From positions 62,001 to 126,000 of the forward strand of contig CAVQRU010000009.1 in assembly GCA_963715285.1 (NCBI GenBank): a stretch of 64,000 nt of DNA. Reading direction: 5' to 3'. Position 1 is the stretch's first letter. Each line of letters starts with the position of its first letter. The translations under genes were made by a program, and so were the position numbers. The notes under the pieces were generated by a model. The model was not told where the DNA came from, ran no database searches, and saw only the letters and a list, made by a program, of their open reading frames with translations. This document shows, piece by piece, positions 8,535 through 16,074 of this stretch. This DNA comes from Sva-07 sp963715285 (GTDB lineage: Bacteria; Actinomycetota; Acidimicrobiia; Acidimicrobiales; Ilumatobacteraceae).

Positions 8535-8975
8535 ATGACCGATGCATCGATGGACGAGTTCGGTCCCGTCGACTACCTCGTGATCGAGTTCCCGGCCGGA
8601 CAGGCCACGTTCAACGGGGAGATGGCAGCCGAGCTCGCAGCACTGACCGAGGCGGGCATCATCCGGATCCTCGACCTCGTCGTCATCGTCAAGGATGCCG
8701 ACGGGAACATCGAGGGATTCGAGATCGACGACTTCGACGAGATCGACGAACTCCGTGCGCTCGAAACCGAGATCGCCGAGATCCTCGCCGCAGACGACCT
8801 CGGACACCTCGCCGAGGCGATGGAACCCGGCACCACCGCCGGCGTCCTCGTCTGGGAGAACACCTGGGCCGCACCGTTCGCGGCTGCCGCCCGGCGCGCC
8901 GGCGGTCAACTCGTGGCCAACGGCCGCATTCCCATCCAAGCGATCGCCGCGTCGATCGAAGCAGAAGGAGCCTGA
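8535..8975 (+). CDS. DUF6325 family protein (first copy)
   Basis: This 146-residue acidic protein shows the family start FGPVDYLVIEFPAG, the segment LTEAGIIRILDLVVIVKDAD, and the C-terminal TTAGVLVWENTWAAPFAAAA. The fold is probably the two-layer arrangement seen in DUF1269-like proteins; no function is established. GAAGGAG 6 bases before the ATG fixes the start. It is followed after 1 bp by a 49-residue partner, a pairing often seen for this family. A second copy lies at 11502, beyond a LuxR-type regulator. Confidence 0.82.
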   Translation: MTDASMDEFGPVDYLVIEFPAGQATFNGEMAAELAALTEAGIIRILDLVVIVKDADGNIEGFEIDDFDEIDELRALETEIAEILAADDLGHLAEAMEPGTTAGVLVWENTWAAPFAAAARRAGGQLVANGRIPIQAIAASIEAEGA

Positions 8976-8976
8976 C

Positions 8977-9126
8977 ATGCCATTGCGTCCCGCACGAGCC
9001 GTCCGACGAGGAGTCGTCGGAGCACCCGTTGCCCGAACCGCTGCCGTCGTCGGTACCGCCGCCGTCGTCTCTCACGGCGTCAACCGGCGTCAGGATCGTC
9101 GAGAGGACCGTCGCGACCGTCGCTGA
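8977..9126 (+). CDS. Short Ala/Arg-rich partner of the DUF6325 protein
   Basis: This 49-residue peptide (MPLRPARAVRRGVVGAPVAR, then TAAVVGTAAVVSHGVNRR) has a central hydrophobic segment flanked by Arg residues and an RRQDRREDRR-like tail. Related proteins downstream of DUF6325 genes often end in a SHOCT motif, which is missing here, so this may be a shortened version. It starts 2 bases after the DUF6325 stop codon, which implies translational coupling. GAAGGAG inside the end of the preceding gene serves as ribosome binding site. Confidence 0.65.
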   Translation: MPLRPARAVRRGVVGAPVARTAAVVGTAAVVSHGVNRRQDRREDRRDRR

Positions 9127-9174
9127 ACCGAGTACCTCGCCGACGCGTTCGGCGGATCTCGATGCGGGCCGTCG

Positions 9175-11424
9175 TCAGCGAATGCCGGCGGCGGCTCGAT
9201 CTTCAAGTGGCCATCGTGTGTCGAGCAGGTTCAGTTCGTTGGCCCGCTCGACCGCCTCGCTCCGGCCGGACACGAGCAATTTCCGGTAGATCGACACGGT
9301 GTGGGTCTTCACGGTGTTGCGCGAGACGTAGAGGTGATCACCGATCTCCGCGAGCGTTCGGTGTGTGGCGAGCTGCTCGAGCACCCGGTGCTCCGCCGGG
9401 GTGAGTTCGACCGCGTGGGTTCCGATCGCCTTCGAACAACGTCGGTCGATCCGTTCGGCCCACTCGTGCAACACCACGGCGTCCGGCTCCAGCGGAAGCC
9501 TGTCCTGCGCCGTGCGCAGCAATCGGAGCGCCGATACGTGTTCGCCCCGGATGAGCGCAGCGTCGGCGAGGATCAGGTGGTGATGGATCTGGGCCCGGGA
9601 AACCACCGCGTCCAGCGTGCCGAGGAGACGCTCGACGTGCTCCGATGCCTGGCGTGACGCGGTGAACGCTCCTGCGCGGGCCTCGGCCAGCGACTGCCCT
9701 GCGAAGACCATCGCAACCTGCGCGAAGTGTCGCAGGCCGGCTGCCTCGACCTCCTCGAGTGCCCGCCTCACCTGTTGCGCCCCGAGCGAATCGTTGCCGT
9801 CGTACAGCGCCTGGACGCCCAGATGCGCCATCGTGACGGCATGCGCTGCCGCGAAACCGCGGGTCTCGAACTCTGCAACCTCGAACATCGGTCGGGGATC
9901 GTCCAGTTCGCCGCCCAGCTGGAGTGCGACGGTCTCGAGCATGTACGCCAGCGAGCGCCACGGGCCACCGCCCGCGCCTGCTTCCCTGACGATGCGAGCC
10001 ATTTCGGCTGTTTGGCGGACGCCGGATTCTCCCGCCATCATCCTCACGGAGGCAGCGGCAACGGCGACGTCGACCGTACCGTCGGGGAGCGGTCCGACGT
10101 GGTCGGCCTGCTCGGCAGCACGGAGCCAGAGGTCGATGTCGCGCGCACGGTTGCTGAACGCGGCGTGCCAGGCCGCAGTCAAACCGAGCAGCGCATTCGA
10201 GCGGATGTCGGCCGGATCGAACCTGTCCAGCCACCGACCGACCGTTGCGACATGTCCGCTCGCGAGCGCTGGCCGCAGGTGCTTGAGCATCTCGGCGGAG
10301 GCATCGATCGCGCCGTCGCTCGCGAGTGCCTGATCGACGGCGGAGTGCCATTCGCCGTGCCGATCGTGCCACTCGATCGCACGGCGGCGCAACGGCCCCT
10401 CGAGTTCGGGAGCGGACCGGCGGAGCTCGTCGAGGAGGACTTCGGCGAAGAGCGGGTGATAGCGGAAGATGCCGGTGGTGCCGATCGGCACGACGAACAC
10501 GTTGCCCGCTCTGACCATCTCCTCCAGGTGTTCGGCGCTGCCCGGATGATCGAGGACGTGGTCGCACAGGTCGCCCGACAGCCGATCGAGCACCGAGGTC
10601 CTGATGAGGAACTGTCGCTCGGCATGGGGAAGTGAGCGGAGGAACTCCTGCTGGAAGTACGACGTGAGCAGCTGTGCGCTCCTCCCGAGTGGATCCTCGA
10701 TGCTTCCGTCCGCTGCGCTGCGCATGCCGAGCACGACGAACTGGACTCCGGCCGGCCACCCCCCGAGTTGTTCGATCAGGGCTCGTCGATCGGCGCGATC
10801 GGCGAACTCGTGGACCAGGGCGTCGGTCTCGTCGGCGGTGAAGAGCAGTTCGTCGGCCTCGATCGACTCCAGTTCGCCCGCGAGCTCGAGGCGCGCGGTT
10901 CGAATCGGAGGGACGGATCGGCCGGACAGCACGATCCGGCTCGAAGGAGGAATCGCTCGGATGACGTCGTCGAGGAGTCCAGCGGCATCGGGGTGCGTGA
11001 CGAGGTGGACGTCGTCGAGAACCAGGACGAACGGTGCCGCAGTCTGCAGTTGGTCGTCGAGCCGAGCCAGCCCCTGCGTCATCGACTGTGGGCTGACGTC
11101 GCGGGCGATGCGCAGGAGGCCCGCATCGGGCATGACGGTGTCGAGCGCGGCCAGGATGCCGCGGAGCAGGCGGACCGGGTCGTTGTCGCCGCTGTCGAGC
11201 GACAGCCATGCAGCCGGATCGTCCAGGCGGTCGGTCCACCGGCCCAACAACGTCGACTTTCCGTATCCGGCACCACCGACGACGAGCACCGTCGGACCGT
11301 GCGCACGATCGAGTCGCTCGAGGAGACGTTCGCGACCGAGGGCGGAGTCGTGCGATCGCGGCGGAGCGAGCCGATGATGCGCGATACCGAGCTGAGCCGT
11401 CGTCGTCGGTTCGGGTGCGCTCAT
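9175..11424 (-). CDS. LuxR-family regulator of the MalT/STAND type
   Basis: This 749-residue regulator has an N-terminal NTPase with Walker A GGAGYGKST (residues 50-58) and Walker B FVLVLDDVHLV. A long helical TPR-like middle follows, then a C-terminal LuxR helix-turn-helix (LTPAEHRVLEQLATHRTLAE, then VSRNTVKTHTVSIYRKL). Such STAND regulators bind ATP and an inducer, oligomerise, and activate nearby promoters. The inducer is unknown. It is flanked on both sides by DUF6325 genes, which makes them its likely targets. No sensor or kinase is adjacent. Confidence 0.9.
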   Translation of the reverse strand: MSAPEPTTTAQLGIAHHRLAPPRSHDSALGRERLLERLDRAHGPTVLVVGGAGYGKSTLLGRWTDRLDDPAAWLSLDSGDNDPVRLLRGILAALDTVMPDAGLLRIARDVSPQSMTQGLARLDDQLQTAAPFVLVLDDVHLVTHPDAAGLLDDVIRAIPPSSRIVLSGRSVPPIRTARLELAGELESIEADELLFTADETDALVHEFADRADRRALIEQLGGWPAGVQFVVLGMRSAADGSIEDPLGRSAQLLTSYFQQEFLRSLPHAERQFLIRTSVLDRLSGDLCDHVLDHPGSAEHLEEMVRAGNVFVVPIGTTGIFRYHPLFAEVLLDELRRSAPELEGPLRRRAIEWHDRHGEWHSAVDQALASDGAIDASAEMLKHLRPALASGHVATVGRWLDRFDPADIRSNALLGLTAAWHAAFSNRARDIDLWLRAAEQADHVGPLPDGTVDVAVAAASVRMMAGESGVRQTAEMARIVREAGAGGGPWRSLAYMLETVALQLGGELDDPRPMFEVAEFETRGFAAAHAVTMAHLGVQALYDGNDSLGAQQVRRALEEVEAAGLRHFAQVAMVFAGQSLAEARAGAFTASRQASEHVERLLGTLDAVVSRAQIHHHLILADAALIRGEHVSALRLLRTAQDRLPLEPDAVVLHEWAERIDRRCSKAIGTHAVELTPAEHRVLEQLATHRTLAEIGDHLYVSRNTVKTHTVSIYRKLLVSGRSEAVERANELNLLDTRWPLEDRAAAGIR

Positions 11425-11501
11425 CTCGCTCGGATCGGCTCGGGGTCACACGGGTGGTGCGGACTCGGCAAACCCAAGCTAGCGCGACGGCAGGGGTCGC
11501 C

Positions 11502-11981
11502 CTACGGTGGCTCGATGCTGCCGCCGGTCAGCACCGCCGGCCACGGCAGGTGGTCACGAGCGCCCGACGTGGTCGTAACGGGCGGCCGAGCGACCGGTCC
11601 CCGCCGCACGACGGGGCAGTCCCAGTGCAGCAGTGTGTCCTGGAGCGACGTGGCCCACAGTTGCTCGATCACGAACACCGCGACGCACGAGGCCGGCGGG
11701 AGTGGCTCCGCGAGCACATCGAGGTCGGCAACCGTCAGGATCGGCGTCACGTCAGCGGCAAAGACCGACAGCGGGTGGCGGGGGTCGAGCTGTCCGGCCT
11801 CGAGCACCGAGACCGAGGAGTCGGCGGATCGCTCGATCAGCACCAGGTCGACGACGCGGATGATCTCGGCGTCGACGAGTGACAACGTCTCACGAACCGC
11901 CTCGAAGGGCAGCCCCTCGCGATCCGTGAGGTGCACGACGTAGAAGTCGAGTGGCCCGAGGGTTCGCAGCACGGTGTCCAC
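11502..11981 (-). CDS. DUF6325 family protein (second copy)
   Basis: This 159-residue protein starts with GTG at 11981, which has GGAAGGA 4 bases upstream. The opening TLGPLDFYVVHLTDREGLPF and the segment LVDAEIIRVVDLVLIERSAD match the first DUF6325 protein (8535), though overall identity is low. The C-terminus is diverged and Pro/Thr-rich. It is read in the same direction as the LuxR regulator and lies 77 bp upstream of it. The two may form a transcription unit. Confidence 0.75.
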   Translation of the reverse strand: MDTVLRTLGPLDFYVVHLTDREGLPFEAVRETLSLVDAEIIRVVDLVLIERSADSSVSVLEAGQLDPRHPLSVFAADVTPILTVADLDVLAEPLPPASCVAVFVIEQLWATSLQDTLLHWDCPVVRRGPVARPPVTTTSGARDHLPWPAVLTGGSIEPP

Positions 11982-12064
11982 GGTTTCCTTCCTGGCCCAG
12001 TGACCGAGCCTTACCGGTGACGGTACGCGTCGCACGGCGCGCGTGCCTCGCCCACAATGGACGA

Positions 12065-13351
12065 TCAGGTCGGCGCAGTGTGGTCCGGGTGGCGGCGCTG
12101 GGGCGGCATGGACATGATCTCGGCCGGTGCGCGGTCCTGGCGCAGGAGTTGCGTCATCGTCGTCATCGCCGGGCCGATGTGCGTGAAGAACTGCTTGTAC
12201 CCGGCGCAGAGGTAGTTGAGGCCCTCCTCGCCGTCGGGTGTCCGGATGAAGCGATCCTTCGGGCAGCCGCCGTTGCAGGCGAACCTGACGTCGCAGTCGA
12301 GGCAGTACTGCGGGAGCGTGTCGCGCTTCGCCCGGCCGAAGGCGACCTGCTGCTCGGACGCCACCAGGTCGGTCATCGGGGTGTCGGTGATGTTGCCGAG
12401 CAGGTGGTCGGGCTCGACGAAGTGGTCGCAGGAGTAGAGGTCGCCGTTGTGCTCGAGCGCTAGCGCCAGGCCGCAGGTCTCGGCGAAGATGCACAGCCCG
12501 CCGGGTTCTCCGTACCAACTGGCGAGCGCGGTGTCGAACATCTGCACGTAGACCTCGCCGACGTCGCGCCGCACCCATTCGTCGAACACCTCGATCAGGA
12601 ACCGTCCGTACGCGTCGGCGTCGACACTGCGGTCAGTGACCCGGTCACCCTGCTGCACGTACAGCGGGCGATCCGACGCGCTCCAACCCGAGTTGGCGAC
12701 CTGCAACAACTCCTCGGTCGAGCGCTCGACGATCGGGATGAACTGGATGAAGCGCACACCCATGTCGTCGCGGAAGAACCGGTAGACGTCGAGCGCACGG
12801 TCCTGGTTGGCGGCGTGGACGGTGCACAGCACGTTGACGTCGACCTCGGCAGCCCGGAGGTGCTCGAAACTCGCCATGACTCGGTCGAACGAACCCAGGC
12901 CACGCTTGTCGACGCGGTACGTGTCGTGAATTTCTCGCGGGCCGTCGACGGAGAGGCCCACCAGGAAGCGGTGGCGGGCGAAGAATCGCGCCCAACGCTC
13001 GTCGAGCAGGACCCCGTTGGTCTGGATCGTGTATTCGGGCCGTTGCCACGGCTTGCGGTGCTTCTCGACCAGCTCGACCGAACGCTCGAAGAAGTCGAGG
13101 CCCATCATCGTGGGCTCGCCACCCTGCCAGGCGATCGTCACCTCGGGCGTGCGGTGCGCCTCGAGGAGCTGGCGGATGTACGTCTCGAGGAGGTCGTCGG
13201 CCATCCGGAATCGATCGCCCGGGTACAGCATCTCCTTCGACAGGAAGAAACAGTACTCGCAGTCGAGATTGCAGATGGGGCCTGTCGGCTTGGCCAACAG
13301 GTGGAAGGCCGATGGGGCCCCCTGCCCGGCGGAGGTCAGGGGGCCCGACAC
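12065..13351 (-). CDS. Anaerobic sulfatase-maturating enzyme (radical SAM, SPASM domain)
   Basis: This 428-residue enzyme has the radical SAM cluster motif CNLDCEYC (Cys27, Cys31, Cys34) and AWQGGEPTMMGLDFF. The C-terminal SPASM Cys-rich region holds CGLALALEHNGDLYSCDHFV, then YCLDCDVRFACNGGCPKDRF and LNYLCAGYKQFF. The set is characteristic of anSME, which oxidises a Cys or Ser of sulfatases to formylglycine without oxygen. Two sulfatases with Cys-type sites are encoded at 35.5 and 40.9 kb. The GTG at 13351 is the best start I see; its ribosome binding site is weak. It follows the SHOCT gene by 28 bp. Confidence 0.85.
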   Translation of the reverse strand: MSGPLTSAGQGAPSAFHLLAKPTGPICNLDCEYCFFLSKEMLYPGDRFRMADDLLETYIRQLLEAHRTPEVTIAWQGGEPTMMGLDFFERSVELVEKHRKPWQRPEYTIQTNGVLLDERWARFFARHRFLVGLSVDGPREIHDTYRVDKRGLGSFDRVMASFEHLRAAEVDVNVLCTVHAANQDRALDVYRFFRDDMGVRFIQFIPIVERSTEELLQVANSGWSASDRPLYVQQGDRVTDRSVDADAYGRFLIEVFDEWVRRDVGEVYVQMFDTALASWYGEPGGLCIFAETCGLALALEHNGDLYSCDHFVEPDHLLGNITDTPMTDLVASEQQVAFGRAKRDTLPQYCLDCDVRFACNGGCPKDRFIRTPDGEEGLNYLCAGYKQFFTHIGPAMTTMTQLLRQDRAPAEIMSMPPQRRHPDHTAPT

Positions 13352-13379
13352 GGCGGTGTTCAGTCGTTCGTCGGCAGCC

Positions 13380-13781
13380 TCAGCTGCCGAGGACCTTGGC
13401 CTTCGCGGCGGCGTACTCGGCGTCGTCGATCTTGCCGGACGTGTGCAGCTCGGCGAGCTTGTCGAGCTGGTCGGCGTCGCTGGTGCCGGTGCCGGCGGCC
13501 TGCTGGATGTAGGCGCGCTGCGCCTGGTCCATCGCCTTGGCATCGGCGACGGCGTGCTCCTGCATCTTGCCGCCACGGGCGATCAGGTACACGAACACCC
13601 CGAGGTAGGGCACCAGGATGACGAAGATCGACCACAGGGCCTTCCCCCAGCCGCTCAGGTCGTGGCTGCGGAAGATGTCGGCGAACACCTGGAACAGGAT
13701 GATGATCCAGATGAAGAACAGGAAGAACCACAGCATCGACCAGAAGACCTGACCGGTGCCGAATTCGGCGGCGAGCAACAT
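13380..13781 (-). CDS. PLDc_N and SHOCT domain membrane protein
   Basis: This 133-residue protein has two membrane segments (VFWSMLWFFLFFIWIIILFQ, and LWSIFVILVPYLGVFVYLIA) in the PLDc_N arrangement. A C-terminal SHOCT motif follows (DQLDKLAELHTSGKIDDAEY, then AAAKAKVLGS). SHOCT modules are short C-terminal helices thought to serve in oligomerisation. GAGGAG precedes the ATG. It lies immediately upstream of the sulfatase-maturase gene in the same direction, so the two are probably cotranscribed, although a functional link is not known. Confidence 0.85.
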   Translation of the reverse strand: MLLAAEFGTGQVFWSMLWFFLFFIWIIILFQVFADIFRSHDLSGWGKALWSIFVILVPYLGVFVYLIARGGKMQEHAVADAKAMDQAQRAYIQQAAGTGTSDADQLDKLAELHTSGKIDDAEYAAAKAKVLGS

Positions 13782-13919
13782 GAGAGATTTTCTCCTCGTT
13801 TGATGGTTGTTCGGACGGCGATGGCCGTCGTCGGCCTCAAGGATGGCGGTTGACGACGCGAATCACATCACCCCATCTGGAGGAACGTGGGCGAAACGTG
13901 GGCGAATAGGGTGCGACCC

Positions 13920-15062
13920 ATGACCGCCGACGCCTTCCCCGACACGTGCCTCGAACTCCGCTCGACGCTGACCGACGACGGGATCGTCACGCTCGGTGTT
14001 CGTCCGACCGGCGTCAGTGCGCCCGGCGACGATCAGGTCGTGGTGCGGATCGAGGCAGCCCCGATCAACCCGTCCGACCTGGGCATGTTGTTCGCGGGCG
14101 GCGATGCGAGTGCCGGTCTCCCTGCCGGCGACGGCGTCTACCCCGCGGTCGGGGTTCCCGTCGCTCATGCCGCGATGGCTGCGCAACGGGCCCGGCTCGG
14201 CAAGGCGATGCCGACGGGAAACGAGGGCGGTGGCGTCGTCGTCGCGGCGGGGGCGTCGCCGGCCGCGCAGGCATTGCTCGGCAGGGTGGTCGGCTTCCTC
14301 TCCGGCAACGCGTACGCCCAGTACCGGACGCTCCACGTCACCCAGTGCCTCCCGATGTCGGACGGCACGGATCCCGAAGACGCCGCTGCCGCGTTCGTCA
14401 ACCCGCTGACCGCGCTCGGCATGGTCGAGACGATGCGAATGGAGGGACACACCGCGCTCGTGCACACCGTCGGCGCATCGAATCTCGGGTTGATGCTGAA
14501 CCGGATCTGCCGCGACGACGGTGTCGACCTGGTCAACATCGTCCGCCGGCCTGATCACATGGAACTGCTCCGGGCCGAAGGAGCCTCACACGTCGTCGAT
14601 TCCAGTGCCGACACGTTCGTCGACGACCTGACCGATGCGCTCCGGGCAACCGGGGCCACGATCGCCTTCGACGCGATCGGTGGCGGCGACCTCGCCGGCA
14701 CGATCCTGTCGCGGATGGAGAAGGTGGCGAGCGAACAGGCAGGGGAGTTCAGCCGGTACGGCTCCGACACCCACAAGCAGGTGTACATCTACGGGGGGCT
14801 CGACCGGGGCCCGACGACCCTCCGGCGCGACTTCGGCATGTCGTGGTCGATCGGCGGCTGGCTGCTCACGCCGTTCCTGGTCAAGATCGGCCAGGAGGCG
14901 GCCGATCGGCTCCGCCAGCGCGTCGCCGACGAGATCACCACGACCTTCGCGAGCACGTACGGGATGCGCCTCTCGCTCGCCGACGCGGTCGATCCCGACC
15001 AGGTGCGCCGCTACGCCCGGATGGCGACCGGTGACAAGGCGCTCGTCACGCCGCAGGCCTGA
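13920..15062 (+). CDS. Medium-chain (quinone-type) alcohol dehydrogenase superfamily protein
   Basis: This 380-residue MDR oxidoreductase has an N-terminal GroES-like domain (VVVRIEAAPINPSDLGMLFA), a nucleotide-binding segment (LVHTVGASNLGLMLNRICRD) and IAFDAIGGGDLAG. The ligands for catalytic zinc are not visible, so it resembles zinc-free quinone-oxidoreductase-like members. NAD(P)H is the expected cofactor; the substrate is unknown. ATG 13920 is chosen; GTG 13887 is possible but has its GGAGG only 3 bases away. It converges on the SDR gene at 15100. Confidence 0.8.
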   Translation: MTADAFPDTCLELRSTLTDDGIVTLGVRPTGVSAPGDDQVVVRIEAAPINPSDLGMLFAGGDASAGLPAGDGVYPAVGVPVAHAAMAAQRARLGKAMPTGNEGGGVVVAAGASPAAQALLGRVVGFLSGNAYAQYRTLHVTQCLPMSDGTDPEDAAAAFVNPLTALGMVETMRMEGHTALVHTVGASNLGLMLNRICRDDGVDLVNIVRRPDHMELLRAEGASHVVDSSADTFVDDLTDALRATGATIAFDAIGGGDLAGTILSRMEKVASEQAGEFSRYGSDTHKQVYIYGGLDRGPTTLRRDFGMSWSIGGWLLTPFLVKIGQEAADRLRQRVADEITTTFASTYGMRLSLADAVDPDQVRRYARMATGDKALVTPQA

Positions 15063-15099
15063 GCTGAGCCCTCGTTGCGGGTCGGTTCCGGAGGGCAGG

Positions 15100-15876
15100 T
15101 CAGCGGCCGCCTTGGCCATCGTCGACCTTGATGATCGTGCCGGTGACCATCTCCGAGGCAGGCGACACCAGGTACAGCAACGTGCTGTCGAGGTTCTCGG
15201 GCTGGCCGATGCGCTTGCGTGGGAACGCCCGGGTGAGGTCGCCCATCCTTTCGATCATGCCGTCGGACATCTCCGAGGCGAACAGCCCCGGCGCGATCGC
15301 GTTGACATTGATGTCGAACCGAGACCACTCGACGGCGAGCGTCTCGGTCAACCGGTTCACTCCGGCCTTCGTGATCGAGTACAACGCCGCGCCGCCGCCC
15401 GAGTACGAGAAGCCGCCGACCGAGGAAATGTTGACCATTCGGCCCGGGAGCTTCAGCTCGATCAGCCGCCGAGCGACCTCGCACGAGAGCACATACGGCG
15501 CCCGCAGGTTCGTGTCGAGGACCCGGTCGATCAACTCGAGTTCCATCTTGGTGGCGTACTGCGCGTCGGGAATGCCAGCGTTGTTCACCAGGATCTGCAC
15601 TGGCCCGAGTTGCTCCTCGGCAGTGCTGACCACACCGGCGAGCTGCTTGGCGTCGGTCACGTCGAGCTGCAGCGGCAGACAGGTGCCACCAGCAGCTCTG
15701 ATCTCGTCGGCGACCTCGCTGAGGCGCTCGACCCGCCGCCCAGTGGCGACAACCCGGGCACCGTTGGCCGCGAGGAGCGTCGCGAATCGTCGGCCGAGGC
15801 CGGATGATGCCCCGGTGACGAGCGCGACCTGGCCGCCGAGATCGATCGTCGGTTCGAGGTCGTTTGCTGCGTCCAT
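15100..15876 (-). CDS. Short-chain dehydrogenase/reductase
   Basis: This 258-residue classical SDR has the cofactor motif TGASSGLG, NNAG, the catalytic Ser in VNISSVGGF and Tyr/Lys in YSITKAG. It ends with the usual GTIIKVDDG strand. Arg residues after the first strand (TGRRVERL) favour NADP(H). Substrate unknown. The ATG at 15876 is chosen over one 6 codons upstream. It is divergent from the phosphofructokinase operon at 16075. Confidence 0.88.
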   Translation of the reverse strand: MDAANDLEPTIDLGGQVALVTGASSGLGRRFATLLAANGARVVATGRRVERLSEVADEIRAAGGTCLPLQLDVTDAKQLAGVVSTAEEQLGPVQILVNNAGIPDAQYATKMELELIDRVLDTNLRAPYVLSCEVARRLIELKLPGRMVNISSVGGFSYSGGGAALYSITKAGVNRLTETLAVEWSRFDINVNAIAPGLFASEMSDGMIERMGDLTRAFPRKRIGQPENLDSTLLYLVSPASEMVTGTIIKVDDGQGGR

Positions 15877-15994
15877 CCCGGCATGCAACCACATCGCGCG
15901 GTCGGGTTCGAAGGTGAACGGTCGATGACGTCGTGGTCGATCGTGAATTCGTCCGGTCCGCCATGGTCGGTCGAGTGAGCCGTGTACACCTCCT

Positions 15995-16012
15995 CGCGCT
16001 TGTCCAAGCGCG
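15995..16012. promoter_or_regulatory. Perfect 8-2-8 palindrome upstream of the glycolytic cluster
   Basis: CGCGCTTGTCCAAGCGCG is a perfect inverted repeat with 8-base arms and a 2-base centre. It ends 62 bp before the start of the tandem phosphofructokinase gene. Its position and symmetry suit a repressor operator controlling the glycolytic cluster. No regulator gene is adjacent. Confidence 0.4.
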
Positions 16013-16074
16013 CCAGTAACCTCGACCGTGCCGACGCCGTCGCCAGACGGGGTGTACCAGATCAGGAGACAGAC

